Below the pieces are notes generated by a model. It worked only from the letters and a program-made list of their open reading frames with translations, had not been told where the DNA came from and made no database searches. Shown here one piece after another: positions 53,516 through 62,286 of a stretch of DNA of 64,000 nucleotides. The DNA comes from an uncultured Bacteroidota bacterium. Its GTDB lineage: Bacteria; Bacteroidota; Bacteroidia; UKL13-3. Both the position numbers and the translations under genes were made by a program. The stretch is from positions 1 to 64,000 of the forward strand of contig CAISCU010000043.1 of assembly GCA_903883965.1 (NCBI GenBank), given 5' to 3'. How positions within the stretch are numbered: the first letter of the stretch is position 1; each line of letters starts with the position of its first letter.

Positions 53516-55906
53516 ATGAACTTGTTTCGTCAATTACCCTTCTTATTAATCTTATTGTTTTCTACAAGCATACATGCCCAGAACAAAAAATATAGCATCA
53601 GCGGTGAGGTTCGTGATGCCCAAAACGGAGAAGACTTAATAGGTGCTGTAGTATCCATTCCTTCTTTAAAAATAGGTGTTTCAACCAATGCATATGGATT
53701 TTATTCATTGAGCATAGCCCCGGGTAAATACGAATTAGAAATCAGTTATGTAGGTTACCAAACTCAAAAAATTACCCTCGATTTAAACGAGAATACCAGG
53801 TTACCCATATCATTAAAAGTAAAAGAAAGCGAACTAAATGAGGTACTTATAAAAACCGATAAGCCAGACGCTAGTAATGTGCAGTCAAACAAAATGAGTG
53901 TTGTTAAATTAGACATCAAACAGGTTAAAAAAATTCCATTGCTTTTAGGTGAGCTTGACATTGTAAAGGCGGTTCAATTGCTTCCAGGAATTCAACAAGC
54001 CGGAGACGGAAACACACTGTTTGTAGTAAGGGGGGGGAATGTAGACCATAATTTAGTTTTGTTAGACGAAGCGGTTGTTTATAATCCTTCACACGTATTG
54101 GGCTTCTTTTCAGTTTTTAATGGAGATGCCATCAAAGATTTTGAAATTTATAAAGGTGGAATTCCGGCCAATTTTGGTGGGCGTTTAGCTTCTGTATTGG
54201 ATGTTAGAATGAAAGATGGAAACAACAAACAACTTTCTGCATCGGGCGGAATAGGTTTACTCTCATCCAGGTTAACCGTTGAGGGGCCCATTGTAAAAGA
54301 AAAGGGTTCGTTTATGATTTCTGGTAGAAGAAGTTATTTCGATGTTTTTTTCCCTTTTAGCGAGGCTACAAAAGATGCAGAAGCATTCTTTGGAGACATC
54401 AACCTAAAAGCAAACATGACTTTAGGAAAAAACGACAAGGTATTTGTTTCTGGATATGCGGGAAGAGATAAATTGGGTTTTGGTAAATTTTTTGGTTTTG
54501 GCTGGGGTAATTATACCGGAACCATCAGATGGAACCACCTATACAACGACAAGCTCTTTTTTAATACAAGTTTGGTATACAGCAAATATGACTATGGTTT
54601 TGATTTGAATATTTCAGATAATTTAAATTTTAGGCGTTCCAATTTTATCAATGATTTAAACTTAAAAGTTGAAGGTAATTATTATATATCTCCTAAAAAC
54701 AGTTTGAAATTCGGTGCTAAAGCCAGTTATTTAAAATTTGAACCCGGTATCCGTACCAAAATTACTGCCACGTCAACCATCAATAATGCAAGCCTTCCGG
54801 CTAAAAGAGCCTTTGAGCAAGACTATTTTATAAGTCATAATTTACAAATCAACTCAAGAATTAGTACCGAATACGGAGCAAGACTTACCTTATTTTCAAA
54901 TATTGGTGAGGGTAGGTCAATCAATTACCTCAATGATCAAACTGTAATACTAGACAATGGGTTTTTAAAAGAGGGCACCCAACTAACCGGAAGTGCGCAA
55001 TTCACCAACTACCAATCTGGCGAAATCTACAAAACCAACTGGGGTATTGAACCAAGAATAAACCTGGTTTATTTGTTAAACTCTGGTAGCTCAATCAAAG
55101 CATCCTATAATAGAATGTACCAATACATGCATTTGATTCAAAATGTGACAGCATCTACCGGTCAGGAGTTTTGGACACCAACAGACAGGTATATCAAGCC
55201 TCAATCGGCCGATCAATTTGCTTTGGGTTATTTTAAGAACACACAAGACAATTCTATTGAATTAAGTGCTGAGGTATATTACAAATGGATGAACAATACA
55301 GTTGAACTAAGAAATGGGGCAGATATTCAATTCAATGAGGCCATCGAATCACAAGTAATTGCTGGGGTTGGAAGGGCTTATGGCATTGAACTTTTTGCCA
55401 GAAAACAAAATGGACAAACCACCGGGTGGGTTAGTTATGCACTCTCAAAATCTGAACGCAAAGCTGATTATATAAACAATGGGGATTGGTATAATTTCAG
55501 GTTCGACAGAAGACATTACCTCACGGTTGTGGTCAATCATGAATTAAGCAAAAGAATCAGCTTGGGTGCAAATTTTGTGTATGCCACGGGAGAAGCTTAT
55601 ACAGAAGCAAGTCAGCGGTATCAAATTTTGGGGTCAAGTCAGCCCTCTATTTACTATGGAGTACGCAATGGAGCAAGACTGCCAGACTATCACCGAATGG
55701 ATGTGTCTGTAACTATTAACCGCAAAAAGAAACCAAATGTGGTGTATAAAAACGAATCAAACATGGTCGTTTCAATTTACAACGTGTACGGTAGGAAAAA
55801 TGCCTACACCCTTAGTTATGAAAACGATTCATCAGGAAATCCAATCATTCAAAAATGGTACTTGTTTACTTTTGTACCCTCTATTACTTATAATTTTAAA
55901 TTCTAA
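53516..55906 (+). CDS. TonB-dependent outer-membrane receptor with carboxypeptidase-like N-domain
   Basis: A 796-residue receptor. After a signal peptide (FLLILLFSTSIHAQ) comes a CarboxypepD-regulatory-like domain (YSISGEVRDAQNGEDLIGA, YGFYSLSIAPGKYELEISYVG), then a plug domain with LLPGIQQAGDGNTLFVVRGG and a 22-strand barrel ending in aromatic FVPSITYNFKF. It imports a ligand with energy from TonB. Its partner is the DUF4249 protein instead of SusD; the stop and start codons overlap by one base (TAATG). The ligand is not known; no glycoside hydrolase is nearby. Confidence 0.93.
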   Translation: MNLFRQLPFLLILLFSTSIHAQNKKYSISGEVRDAQNGEDLIGAVVSIPSLKIGVSTNAYGFYSLSIAPGKYELEISYVGYQTQKITLDLNENTRLPISLKVKESELNEVLIKTDKPDASNVQSNKMSVVKLDIKQVKKIPLLLGELDIVKAVQLLPGIQQAGDGNTLFVVRGGNVDHNLVLLDEAVVYNPSHVLGFFSVFNGDAIKDFEIYKGGIPANFGGRLASVLDVRMKDGNNKQLSASGGIGLLSSRLTVEGPIVKEKGSFMISGRRSYFDVFFPFSEATKDAEAFFGDINLKANMTLGKNDKVFVSGYAGRDKLGFGKFFGFGWGNYTGTIRWNHLYNDKLFFNTSLVYSKYDYGFDLNISDNLNFRRSNFINDLNLKVEGNYYISPKNSLKFGAKASYLKFEPGIRTKITATSTINNASLPAKRAFEQDYFISHNLQINSRISTEYGARLTLFSNIGEGRSINYLNDQTVILDNGFLKEGTQLTGSAQFTNYQSGEIYKTNWGIEPRINLVYLLNSGSSIKASYNRMYQYMHLIQNVTASTGQEFWTPTDRYIKPQSADQFALGYFKNTQDNSIELSAEVYYKWMNNTVELRNGADIQFNEAIESQVIAGVGRAYGIELFARKQNGQTTGWVSYALSKSERKADYINNGDWYNFRFDRRHYLTVVVNHELSKRISLGANFVYATGEAYTEASQRYQILGSSQPSIYYGVRNGARLPDYHRMDVSVTINRKKKPNVVYKNESNMVVSIYNVYGRKNAYTLSYENDSSGNPIIQKWYLFTFVPSITYNFKF

Positions 55907-56703
55907 TGAGACAGTTATTTAATTTTTGTATTGCTGTTCTTCTTTTGGCTTCTTGTAAAGACCCTATCATTATTGATATCCCCAATAATAGTCCATTATT
56001 GGTTGTGGAGGGTGTGGTTTCTTCAGAGTTAGACAGTTCGTTTGTAAAGTTAACATTGAGTTCTAATTATTATGCCAGCCCTAATTACAAAATAGTAGAA
56101 AGCGCTATCGTAAAAATCAATGGTATTGACTTTATTCACAAGGGTTCGGGTGTATATAAGGCTTATGATGGATTTATTGGAAAAGTAGATTCAACCTATG
56201 AATTGAGCATTTCATATGACAATAAAACATATACTTCAACATCAACAATGGTACCTATGTTTAGAGTAGATTCCTTGTCTCAAACCTATAAACAAAAAGA
56301 AGGATTCTTACCTGCAGGAAACAGTATCAGTTATTGGGGGTTTGATAACCGCACTCCCATTAAATATACCTACTTTCAATCTGGTTTTTTTGATGCAGAT
56401 AAAGGAAAAGACTCGGTTCAATACAACCTGGTTTTGTTCGATAACAATTCCACACCACTTGGAAAAGAATATGCTTTCGAGCTTCCCTTCACCAGATTCA
56501 ATAGTGGTACCTCGTTTTTTTGCATATTCCGTTCTATTGATAAACCAATGTATGATTTCTTAAAAGAGTACACCTCACAGTCTTCTAGAGCACCTGGTCC
56601 ATTTAAACAACAACCAGCTAATTTACCCAGCAATATAAAAGGTGGCGCTGTGGGTTATTTTGCTACATACGATGTCAAAAGGTTTAGATATTTGGTAAAA
56701 TAA
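55906..56703 (+). CDS. DUF4249 lipoprotein, partner of the TonB receptor
   Basis: A 265-residue lipoprotein (lipobox LLLASC, Cys about 18) with the DUF4249 start SPLLVVEGVVSSELDSSFVKLTLS and a beta-sandwich part VKINGIDFIHKGSGVYKA. DUF4249 proteins regularly follow TonB receptors in Bacteroidota and probably sit on the outer surface to present a ligand, as SusD does. The start overlaps the receptor stop by one base. Confidence 0.88.
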   Translation: MRQLFNFCIAVLLLASCKDPIIIDIPNNSPLLVVEGVVSSELDSSFVKLTLSSNYYASPNYKIVESAIVKINGIDFIHKGSGVYKAYDGFIGKVDSTYELSISYDNKTYTSTSTMVPMFRVDSLSQTYKQKEGFLPAGNSISYWGFDNRTPIKYTYFQSGFFDADKGKDSVQYNLVLFDNNSTPLGKEYAFELPFTRFNSGTSFFCIFRSIDKPMYDFLKEYTSQSSRAPGPFKQQPANLPSNIKGGAVGYFATYDVKRFRYLVK

Positions 56704-56750
56704 ATGCGGGTTTCTTCTAAATGAATAAAGAATAGTAGATTTGCTCAGAA

Positions 56751-57440
56751 ATGAAAAAGCTCCTGTTATTTCTATATCTATTTACTTTCATAAGTATACA
56801 ACTGAAAGCACAGGAAGAAGCTGAAATTGATTCTGACACACTTTTTTATAGGGTTAAACCAGCATCAGAGGGTAAATTAAAGTTGGGCGTATGTTTGGGT
56901 GTACAAATGTCTATTCTAAGCGGAAATGAAGCATCTATGGCATTACCATTGATTGGCATTATTGGTGGAACAAGCTTCAGATATAATTTTGCAAAGAAAT
57001 TCACACTTCAACCGGCCATACAAATTGGTTTCAAGGGAAGCAGGTTTAGTCATACAGAACCAGATTATTACAATTCGCTGAAACTATTGTATTTGGAGGC
57101 TCCAATGCAATTGTTTTATACCTATCAACAAGAAGAAAAAAACCAAGTTGGTATTGGGTTTTACTTTGCTAAATTGTTGAATGCAAACTTATCAGCAAAT
57201 AGTGGTTCATTGGTATTCAATTCAAACGCATTGCCCATAAATGATTTAGATTGGGGTGGTGTAGCATCTTGGCAGTTAAAATTCCCTTATTTTTACCTGC
57301 AAACAAGTTATAAATTAGGCTTGTCTAATATCAATAATGGCCAATCTTGGCCAACCGGTGATAACGCCTCTGTCATAAAACCTGTGAATAAGGGTGGCTC
57401 CTTTTATAACCAAACATTTTCACTCCAATTAATATTTTAA
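56751..57440 (+). CDS. Outer-membrane beta-barrel protein
   Basis: A 229-residue protein with a signal peptide (LLLFLYLFTFISIQLKAQ) and amphipathic strands typical of small PorT/OmpW-like barrels (FTLQPAIQIGFKG, LLYLEAPMQLFYTYQ, FSLQLIF at the end with a C-terminal phenylalanine). Family assignment is general. A TAGATTTG element (56736-56743) just before the ATG may drive it and pyrF, and it may also be read from the receptor operon 47 bp upstream. Confidence 0.7.
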   Translation: MKKLLLFLYLFTFISIQLKAQEEAEIDSDTLFYRVKPASEGKLKLGVCLGVQMSILSGNEASMALPLIGIIGGTSFRYNFAKKFTLQPAIQIGFKGSRFSHTEPDYYNSLKLLYLEAPMQLFYTYQQEEKNQVGIGFYFAKLLNANLSANSGSLVFNSNALPINDLDWGGVASWQLKFPYFYLQTSYKLGLSNINNGQSWPTGDNASVIKPVNKGGSFYNQTFSLQLIF

Positions 57441-57444
57441 CACC

Positions 57445-58254
57445 TTGAATAAATCGAGTTTAATCAGCCAAATCAAACAAAAAAAATCATTTTTATGTGT
57501 TGGTTTAGATGCAGATCCTAATCTACTTCCCGCTCACCTAAAACTACAAAAAAATGCTGTCTTAGCTTTTAATAAAGCCATTATAGATGCAACAAAAGAT
57601 GTATGTGTTGCTTATAAAATCAATACTGCATTTTTTGAAGCACAGGGATCATTGGGCTGGGATTTAATGGCTGAAATTTTTGATTATATACCAGATAATT
57701 GCTTAAAAATTGCTGATGCAAAAAGGGGTGATATTGGCAATACAAGTTCACAATATGCAACTGCATTTTTTAATAATTTAAAAGCTGATGCAATCACTCT
57801 TTCACCATACATGGGGTTTGATTCTATAGATCCCTTTTTAACTGTAAAAGACAAATGGAGTATTGTACTGGCGCTTACATCAAATAAGGGAAGCAAAGAT
57901 TTTGAAACACTCGAATTGGCTTCTGGCGAAAGGCTTTTTGAAAGAATTGTAAAAGATTTATATAACCAATATGGTTCATCTAATTTAATGTTTGTGGTTG
58001 GTGCCACAAATGATAAAGACATTGGCATTATAAGAAAATTGGCGCCAGATGCTTTCTTTTTAGTACCAGGTATTGGTGCGCAAGGAGGAAGTTTAAAAAG
58101 CGTATGTGAATACGGATTAAACAAAGAAATAGGCCTACTAGTAAACGCTTCTAGGTCTATTATTTATGCCGGTTCAGGTGAAGATTTTGCAGAAGCAGCT
58201 CGTGCTTCTGCAAAATCAATTCAAAATGAAATGTCTTTTTACATCCCAGATTAG
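57445..58254 (+). CDS. pyrF: Orotidine-5'-phosphate decarboxylase, TTG start
   Basis: A 269-residue PyrF of the longer class, which makes UMP from OMP. Motifs are FLCVGLDADP, the catalytic DAKRGDIGNTS and the phosphate loop VPGIGAQGGS. The N-terminus MNKSSLISQIKQKKS aligns with homologues only if the TTG at 57445 is used; the next in-frame ATG is far inside the barrel, so the start codon is TTG. It begins 4 bp after the barrel-protein stop. Convergent with the deoxyhypusine-synthase-like gene, 5 bp apart. Confidence 0.93.
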   Translation: MNKSSLISQIKQKKSFLCVGLDADPNLLPAHLKLQKNAVLAFNKAIIDATKDVCVAYKINTAFFEAQGSLGWDLMAEIFDYIPDNCLKIADAKRGDIGNTSSQYATAFFNNLKADAITLSPYMGFDSIDPFLTVKDKWSIVLALTSNKGSKDFETLELASGERLFERIVKDLYNQYGSSNLMFVVGATNDKDIGIIRKLAPDAFFLVPGIGAQGGSLKSVCEYGLNKEIGLLVNASRSIIYAGSGEDFAEAARASAKSIQNEMSFYIPD

Positions 58255-58259
58255 GCTAT

Positions 58260-59234
58260 TTACCAGCCCAAAATCCAAGCAAAAATTAACGGTGCTACAA
58301 TTGTAGCATCACTTTCTACAATAAACTTTGGGGTATGAATGTCTAATTTACCCCATGTAATTTTCTCATTAGGAACAGCTCCACTGTATGATCCATATGA
58401 TGTTGTTGAGTCTGAAATTTGGCAGAAATATCCCCAAAATGGTACATCATGCCATTCTAAATCTTGATACATCATAGGTACAACACAGATTGGAAAATCT
58501 CCTGCAATCCCACCACCTATTTGAAAAAATCCTACTCCTTTTCCTGAAGAGTTGTTTCTATACCAATCAGATAGCCATACCATATACTCAATTCCACTTT
58601 TCATAGTTACGGCATTCATTTCATTCTTAATGACATATGATGCAAAAATATTACCCATTGTACTGTCTTCCCATCCTGGAACAACAATTGGAATGTTTTT
58701 TTGAGCTGCTGCTAACATCCAACTATCTTTAGGATCTATTTCATAATATTGTTCTAACTCTCCAGATAAAAGAATTTTATACATAAATTCATGAGGAAAA
58801 TAACGTTCTCCTTTTTCATCAGCATTTTTCCATACTCCATAAATATGTTTTTGAAGTCTTCTAAATGCCTCTTCTTCAGGTATACATGTATCAGTAACCC
58901 TATTGTAATGATTTTCTAATAAATCCCATTCTTCTTGAGGACTTAAATCTCTGTAATTAGGAACCCTTTTGTAATGACTATGAGCCACTAAATTCATAAT
59001 ATCTTCTTCAAGGTTAGCTCCAGTACAACTAATGATATCAACCTTACCCATTCTAATCATTTCTGCAAGCGATTTTCCTAGTTCAGCTGTACTCATAGCC
59101 CCTGCTAAAGTAATCATCATTTTACCGCCTTCTAAGAGGTGTGTTTCATAACCCTTTGCTGCATCAATCAATGCAGCTGCGTTAAAATGCTTATAATGTT
59201 TCTCGATAAACTGTGAAACTGGTCCTTTTGTCAT
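58260..59234 (-). CDS. Deoxyhypusine synthase-like protein
   Basis: A 324-residue member of the deoxyhypusine synthase family. In eukaryotes and archaea this NAD-dependent enzyme moves an aminobutyl group from spermidine to a lysine of eIF5A. The NAD-site stretches MMITLAGAMSTAELGKSL and ISCTGANLEED and the region of the catalytic lysine (TWGKL, Lys296) are conserved. Bacteria lack eIF5A, and some bacterial homologues are linked to homospermidine-type polyamine synthesis, so a polyamine role is more likely than protein modification. It follows pheS after 2 bp and is thus probably co-transcribed. Confidence 0.85.
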   Translation of the reverse strand: MTKGPVSQFIEKHYKHFNAAALIDAAKGYETHLLEGGKMMITLAGAMSTAELGKSLAEMIRMGKVDIISCTGANLEEDIMNLVAHSHYKRVPNYRDLSPQEEWDLLENHYNRVTDTCIPEEEAFRRLQKHIYGVWKNADEKGERYFPHEFMYKILLSGELEQYYEIDPKDSWMLAAAQKNIPIVVPGWEDSTMGNIFASYVIKNEMNAVTMKSGIEYMVWLSDWYRNNSSGKGVGFFQIGGGIAGDFPICVVPMMYQDLEWHDVPFWGYFCQISDSTTSYGSYSGAVPNEKITWGKLDIHTPKFIVESDATIVAPLIFAWILGW

Positions 59235-59236
59235 TA

Positions 59237-60253
59237 TTAATAGTTTTTAAATTGTGTTAAAAATCTTGAATCGTTGTTAAAATATGTTCTTAAATCTTTT
59301 ACATCAAATTGAAGCATTGCAATCCTTTCAACTCCCATACCAAATGCAAATCCTGCATATTCTTCAGGATCAATTCCATTCATCTTTAAAACATTAGGGT
59401 CAATCATGCCACAACCTAGTATTTCCAACCATCCCGAATGTTTACAAACATTACACCCCGAACCTTTACACAATTGACAACTAATATCCATTTCTGCACT
59501 AGGTTCAGTAAAAGGGAAATAACTAGGTCTGAATCTGACTTGAATTGATTCACCAAACAATTGTTGAACAAAAATATAGAGTGTTTGCTTTAAGTCTTTG
59601 AAACTAACCTTTTTGTCTATGTAAATACCTTCAATTTGATGAAAAAAACAATTTGCTCTGGCTGAAACGGCCTCATTTCTATAAACCCTACCAGGCATGA
59701 TAGCTCTAATTGGCGGGTTTTGCTTTTCCATTAGCCTTACTTGAACAGAAGATGTATGAGTTCTTAAAGCTATATCTTCATTGATAAAAAAAGTGTCCTG
59801 CATGTCTCTTGCAGGGTGATTTTTAGGAAAATTTAAAGCAGAAAAATTATGCCAATCATCTTCAATTTCAGGACCTTCATGTAATACAAATCCCAATTGC
59901 CTAAAAATAGTAATGATTCTATTTTCTATAATTGCTAATGGATGCCTAGAACCAGAAAAATCAGGTTCAGATGGTAAACTAAAATCAATTTTTTCTGACT
60001 GATCATTAACTGATTTACTGCTCATTAATTCATTTGCTTCTTCCCATTTATTCTGAGCAAATTGTTTGACTGTATTGAGCAATTGACCAATTTCCTTTTT
60101 TTGAGAGGCATCTACATCTCTAAACTGTGATACAAATTCATTGATAACACCCTTCTTACTCAAATACTTTAACCTAAAATTTTCTAGTTCGTCATTTGAA
60201 TGGATGACAATGCTTTTTATTTCCTCTACTAAATCCTGAAGTTTATCTTTCAT
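59237..60253 (-). CDS. pheS: Phenylalanyl-tRNA synthetase alpha subunit
   Basis: A 338-residue class II synthetase subunit that charges tRNA-Phe together with PheT (not in the window). A coiled-coil N-terminus for tRNA binding precedes the catalytic core with NFPKNHPARDMQDTFF (motif 2 region), PGRVYRNEAVSARANCFFHQIEG and GFAFGMGVERIAML (motif 3). The cysteine insert CQLCKGSGCNVCKHSGWLEI is normal for the type. It starts 20 bp after a TACCTTTG element and leads the DHS-like gene. Confidence 0.96.
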   Translation of the reverse strand: MKDKLQDLVEEIKSIVIHSNDELENFRLKYLSKKGVINEFVSQFRDVDASQKKEIGQLLNTVKQFAQNKWEEANELMSSKSVNDQSEKIDFSLPSEPDFSGSRHPLAIIENRIITIFRQLGFVLHEGPEIEDDWHNFSALNFPKNHPARDMQDTFFINEDIALRTHTSSVQVRLMEKQNPPIRAIMPGRVYRNEAVSARANCFFHQIEGIYIDKKVSFKDLKQTLYIFVQQLFGESIQVRFRPSYFPFTEPSAEMDISCQLCKGSGCNVCKHSGWLEILGCGMIDPNVLKMNGIDPEEYAGFAFGMGVERIAMLQFDVKDLRTYFNNDSRFLTQFKNY

Positions 60254-60678
60254 TTCTATTTCTTCAACTTTTCAAAGGTAAGTAATTTAATTCCTCTCTC
60301 ATTTCTTGTTCATCCACATCAATAAATATTATATACTTATTTACTTATATAATGTATTTATTAATGTCATGTGAATGACGTTGATTTCTTATTTTTTTCT
60401 TTCTTGACTTTATTTTACCAAGGTTTTATTTACAAATACTTAACACTATAATTATCTGTTAATCATATATTAAACTATTTAATCAACATTCAATTTTTAA
60501 TTTTTACCAAGTAAATTGACTATAACTTCCTCTCAATTTATTTGTTGGTAAATCAAGTATAAAGTACATACTTACACACACTCATTCACATTTATTTTAG
60601 TTTAAAAACTTACCTACATTTTTATACAGGTTAATTAACTAAGATATCAACAGTTTTGGGTATAAATAAACGATTCTA
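60254..60678. other. Very AT-rich intergenic region upstream of pheS
   Basis: No gene is seen in these 425 bp. The sequence is mostly A and T with short runs such as ATATTATATACTTATTTACTTATATAA split across several words. TTTACCAA occurs three times: twice as TTTTACCAAG (60413-60422, 60502-60511) and once inverted (60545-60552). One 8/9 match to the DnaA box TTATCCACA lies at 60310-60318 (TCATCCACA). The pheS promoter is at the left end. An origin or a regulatory region is possible but unproven. Confidence 0.5.
60273..60280 (-). promoter_or_regulatory. -7 element (TACCTTTG) of pheS
   Basis: TACCTTTG on the minus strand, 19 bp before the pheS ATG at 60253; fits TAnnTTTG. No matching -33 element is obvious. 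Confidence 0.5.
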
Positions 60679-62286
60679 TCATTGTTTATTCAATATACCA
60701 TCTATACTTATAGTTTGTTCAATTTCCCATAAAATACGAACACCTATTATTTCATTTAAATAATATACAGGTTCAGGATTGGTTTTGGTAAACCAATTAC
60801 CTCTATCCCATTTTTTATTCTTATTGGTGTCTGCAACTATTTTTATTTTGTATTCACCAGGGTTACAATATTTAATGATAGATTCTGCGTTTTTATCATT
60901 TAGAAAACGGTATATTTCTTCTTCTTTATCATTATTTGTTACCAAGCTAATGATAACTGGAACTTGATTTAAATTAATAATATTTAATTTAATTTCACCT
61001 GTTTGGTTACTGGAATATGTTTTAATTTCAGCTATTTTATTGCTGTTAAATTCTCCATCAACGCTTAAGAATGCTGAATCCTTTACTTGTATTTTATATT
61101 GCTTACCCTCTTCCTTGTTAAATACTATTGAAAGCATCATTGCTGATTCATTTAGTATTTGGTAGGCTAACTCTGTAGAGTCTGTAAATACTTTAATTCT
61201 ATTTTTATCTATTTTCTTACACGGATGATTTAGAAAAATTTTAACAGTATCATCCATTCGTATTGTTGCTGAAGTATTAAAAATAGGTTTTCTATTTTTA
61301 ACTTTTTTATAGTTTAATACTCTTAAAGTGTCAGTGTGAGAATTGTTTTTAGTTACAAGTACATTCACCAATGAATCTTGTATGATTTGTTCTGAGGTAT
61401 AAAAAAAAGTATCTATTTGATTAGCTCCTTCTTTGAATACTGTATTTGTAGTTCCTTTAATTTCATTTGTGTTTTTAAATGCTAATTGCTCTGGTTGATA
61501 CACTACAATAGCATAGGAATTACTGCCTATTTTACTTGATTCTAATACTTTATTTTTAGGATATAAATCGGGTTTGTTCGCTTTCAGAGTGAAGCTTTTA
61601 TTTGCTGATATATCTTTTGCTTCTTTTATAAAAGCATAGTCTTCATTGTTATCAAATTTGTTGTTTTTATTTAAATCGTTGAAACAAAATATTCTAAAGT
61701 ATTTTTTAGGTAAATTATGAATCTTAAAATTGCCAGAATCGTTAGATATAGTGTAATATTTGGGTGTTAGTTTAAACGGTATTGAATCATTAAATCCAGA
61801 AGTATCATACAATGCTATGGTATAATCCTTTAAGGGCCTATTTGTATAAGATTCAGCAATTCTACCCAATATACTATCCTCATCAAGGTGATTGCTTTTA
61901 CTAAACGAATAAGTATAATTTTTTAAAGGTAAACCTTCGTGTATATCAGTTACACTGCCACTCAGGTTAATTGAATAGGTAGCTGTTGAATCTAATTGTT
62001 GATTTTTGAACGAAATTATGAGTTGTTTTCCTTTATACTCCAATGAAAGTTTTTCTTTTATTGGGGGCGACACAATTACCTTTTCTGGACTCCTTAATTC
62101 AATGTATTCATTGAAGTTAATTAGAATATCATTTGAATTAAATTGAGTAGATTGATTAGGGGGTATTGTTTGTATTACAGTCGGGTTTTCTTCATCTTTT
62201 TTACCACCAGTAGGACTCACTATTTGTGCACATGAAACAAGTAAATTTAAGCACAAGAAAAAGACATATATCTTATTTTGCTTCAT
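60679..62286 (-). CDS. Ig-like domain lipoprotein
   Basis: A 535-residue lipoprotein (LNLLVSC lipobox). The mature N-terminus AQIVSPTGGKKDEENPTVIQ and the following Big_5-type Ig domain (ILINFNEYIELRSPEKVIVS, GSVTDIHEGLPLKNYTYSFS) match a common Bacteroidota family. A carboxypeptidase-regulatory-like part (ESYTNRPLKDYTIALYD) and two EF-like DLNKNNKFDNNEDY and DTNKNKKWDRGNW stretches follow. Likely periplasmic or surface bound; function unknown. Its start overlaps the end of the methyltransferase gene by 14 bp. Confidence 0.82.
   Translation of the reverse strand: MKQNKIYVFFLCLNLLVSCAQIVSPTGGKKDEENPTVIQTIPPNQSTQFNSNDILINFNEYIELRSPEKVIVSPPIKEKLSLEYKGKQLIISFKNQQLDSTATYSINLSGSVTDIHEGLPLKNYTYSFSKSNHLDEDSILGRIAESYTNRPLKDYTIALYDTSGFNDSIPFKLTPKYYTISNDSGNFKIHNLPKKYFRIFCFNDLNKNNKFDNNEDYAFIKEAKDISANKSFTLKANKPDLYPKNKVLESSKIGSNSYAIVVYQPEQLAFKNTNEIKGTTNTVFKEGANQIDTFFYTSEQIIQDSLVNVLVTKNNSHTDTLRVLNYKKVKNRKPIFNTSATIRMDDTVKIFLNHPCKKIDKNRIKVFTDSTELAYQILNESAMMLSIVFNKEEGKQYKIQVKDSAFLSVDGEFNSNKIAEIKTYSSNQTGEIKLNIINLNQVPVIISLVTNNDKEEEIYRFLNDKNAESIIKYCNPGEYKIKIVADTNKNKKWDRGNWFTKTNPEPVYYLNEIIGVRILWEIEQTISIDGILNKQ

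Noticed and set aside
60301-60660. Replication origin
   Set aside because: Only one imperfect DnaA-box-like site and no dnaA gene; kept as a low-interest observation only.
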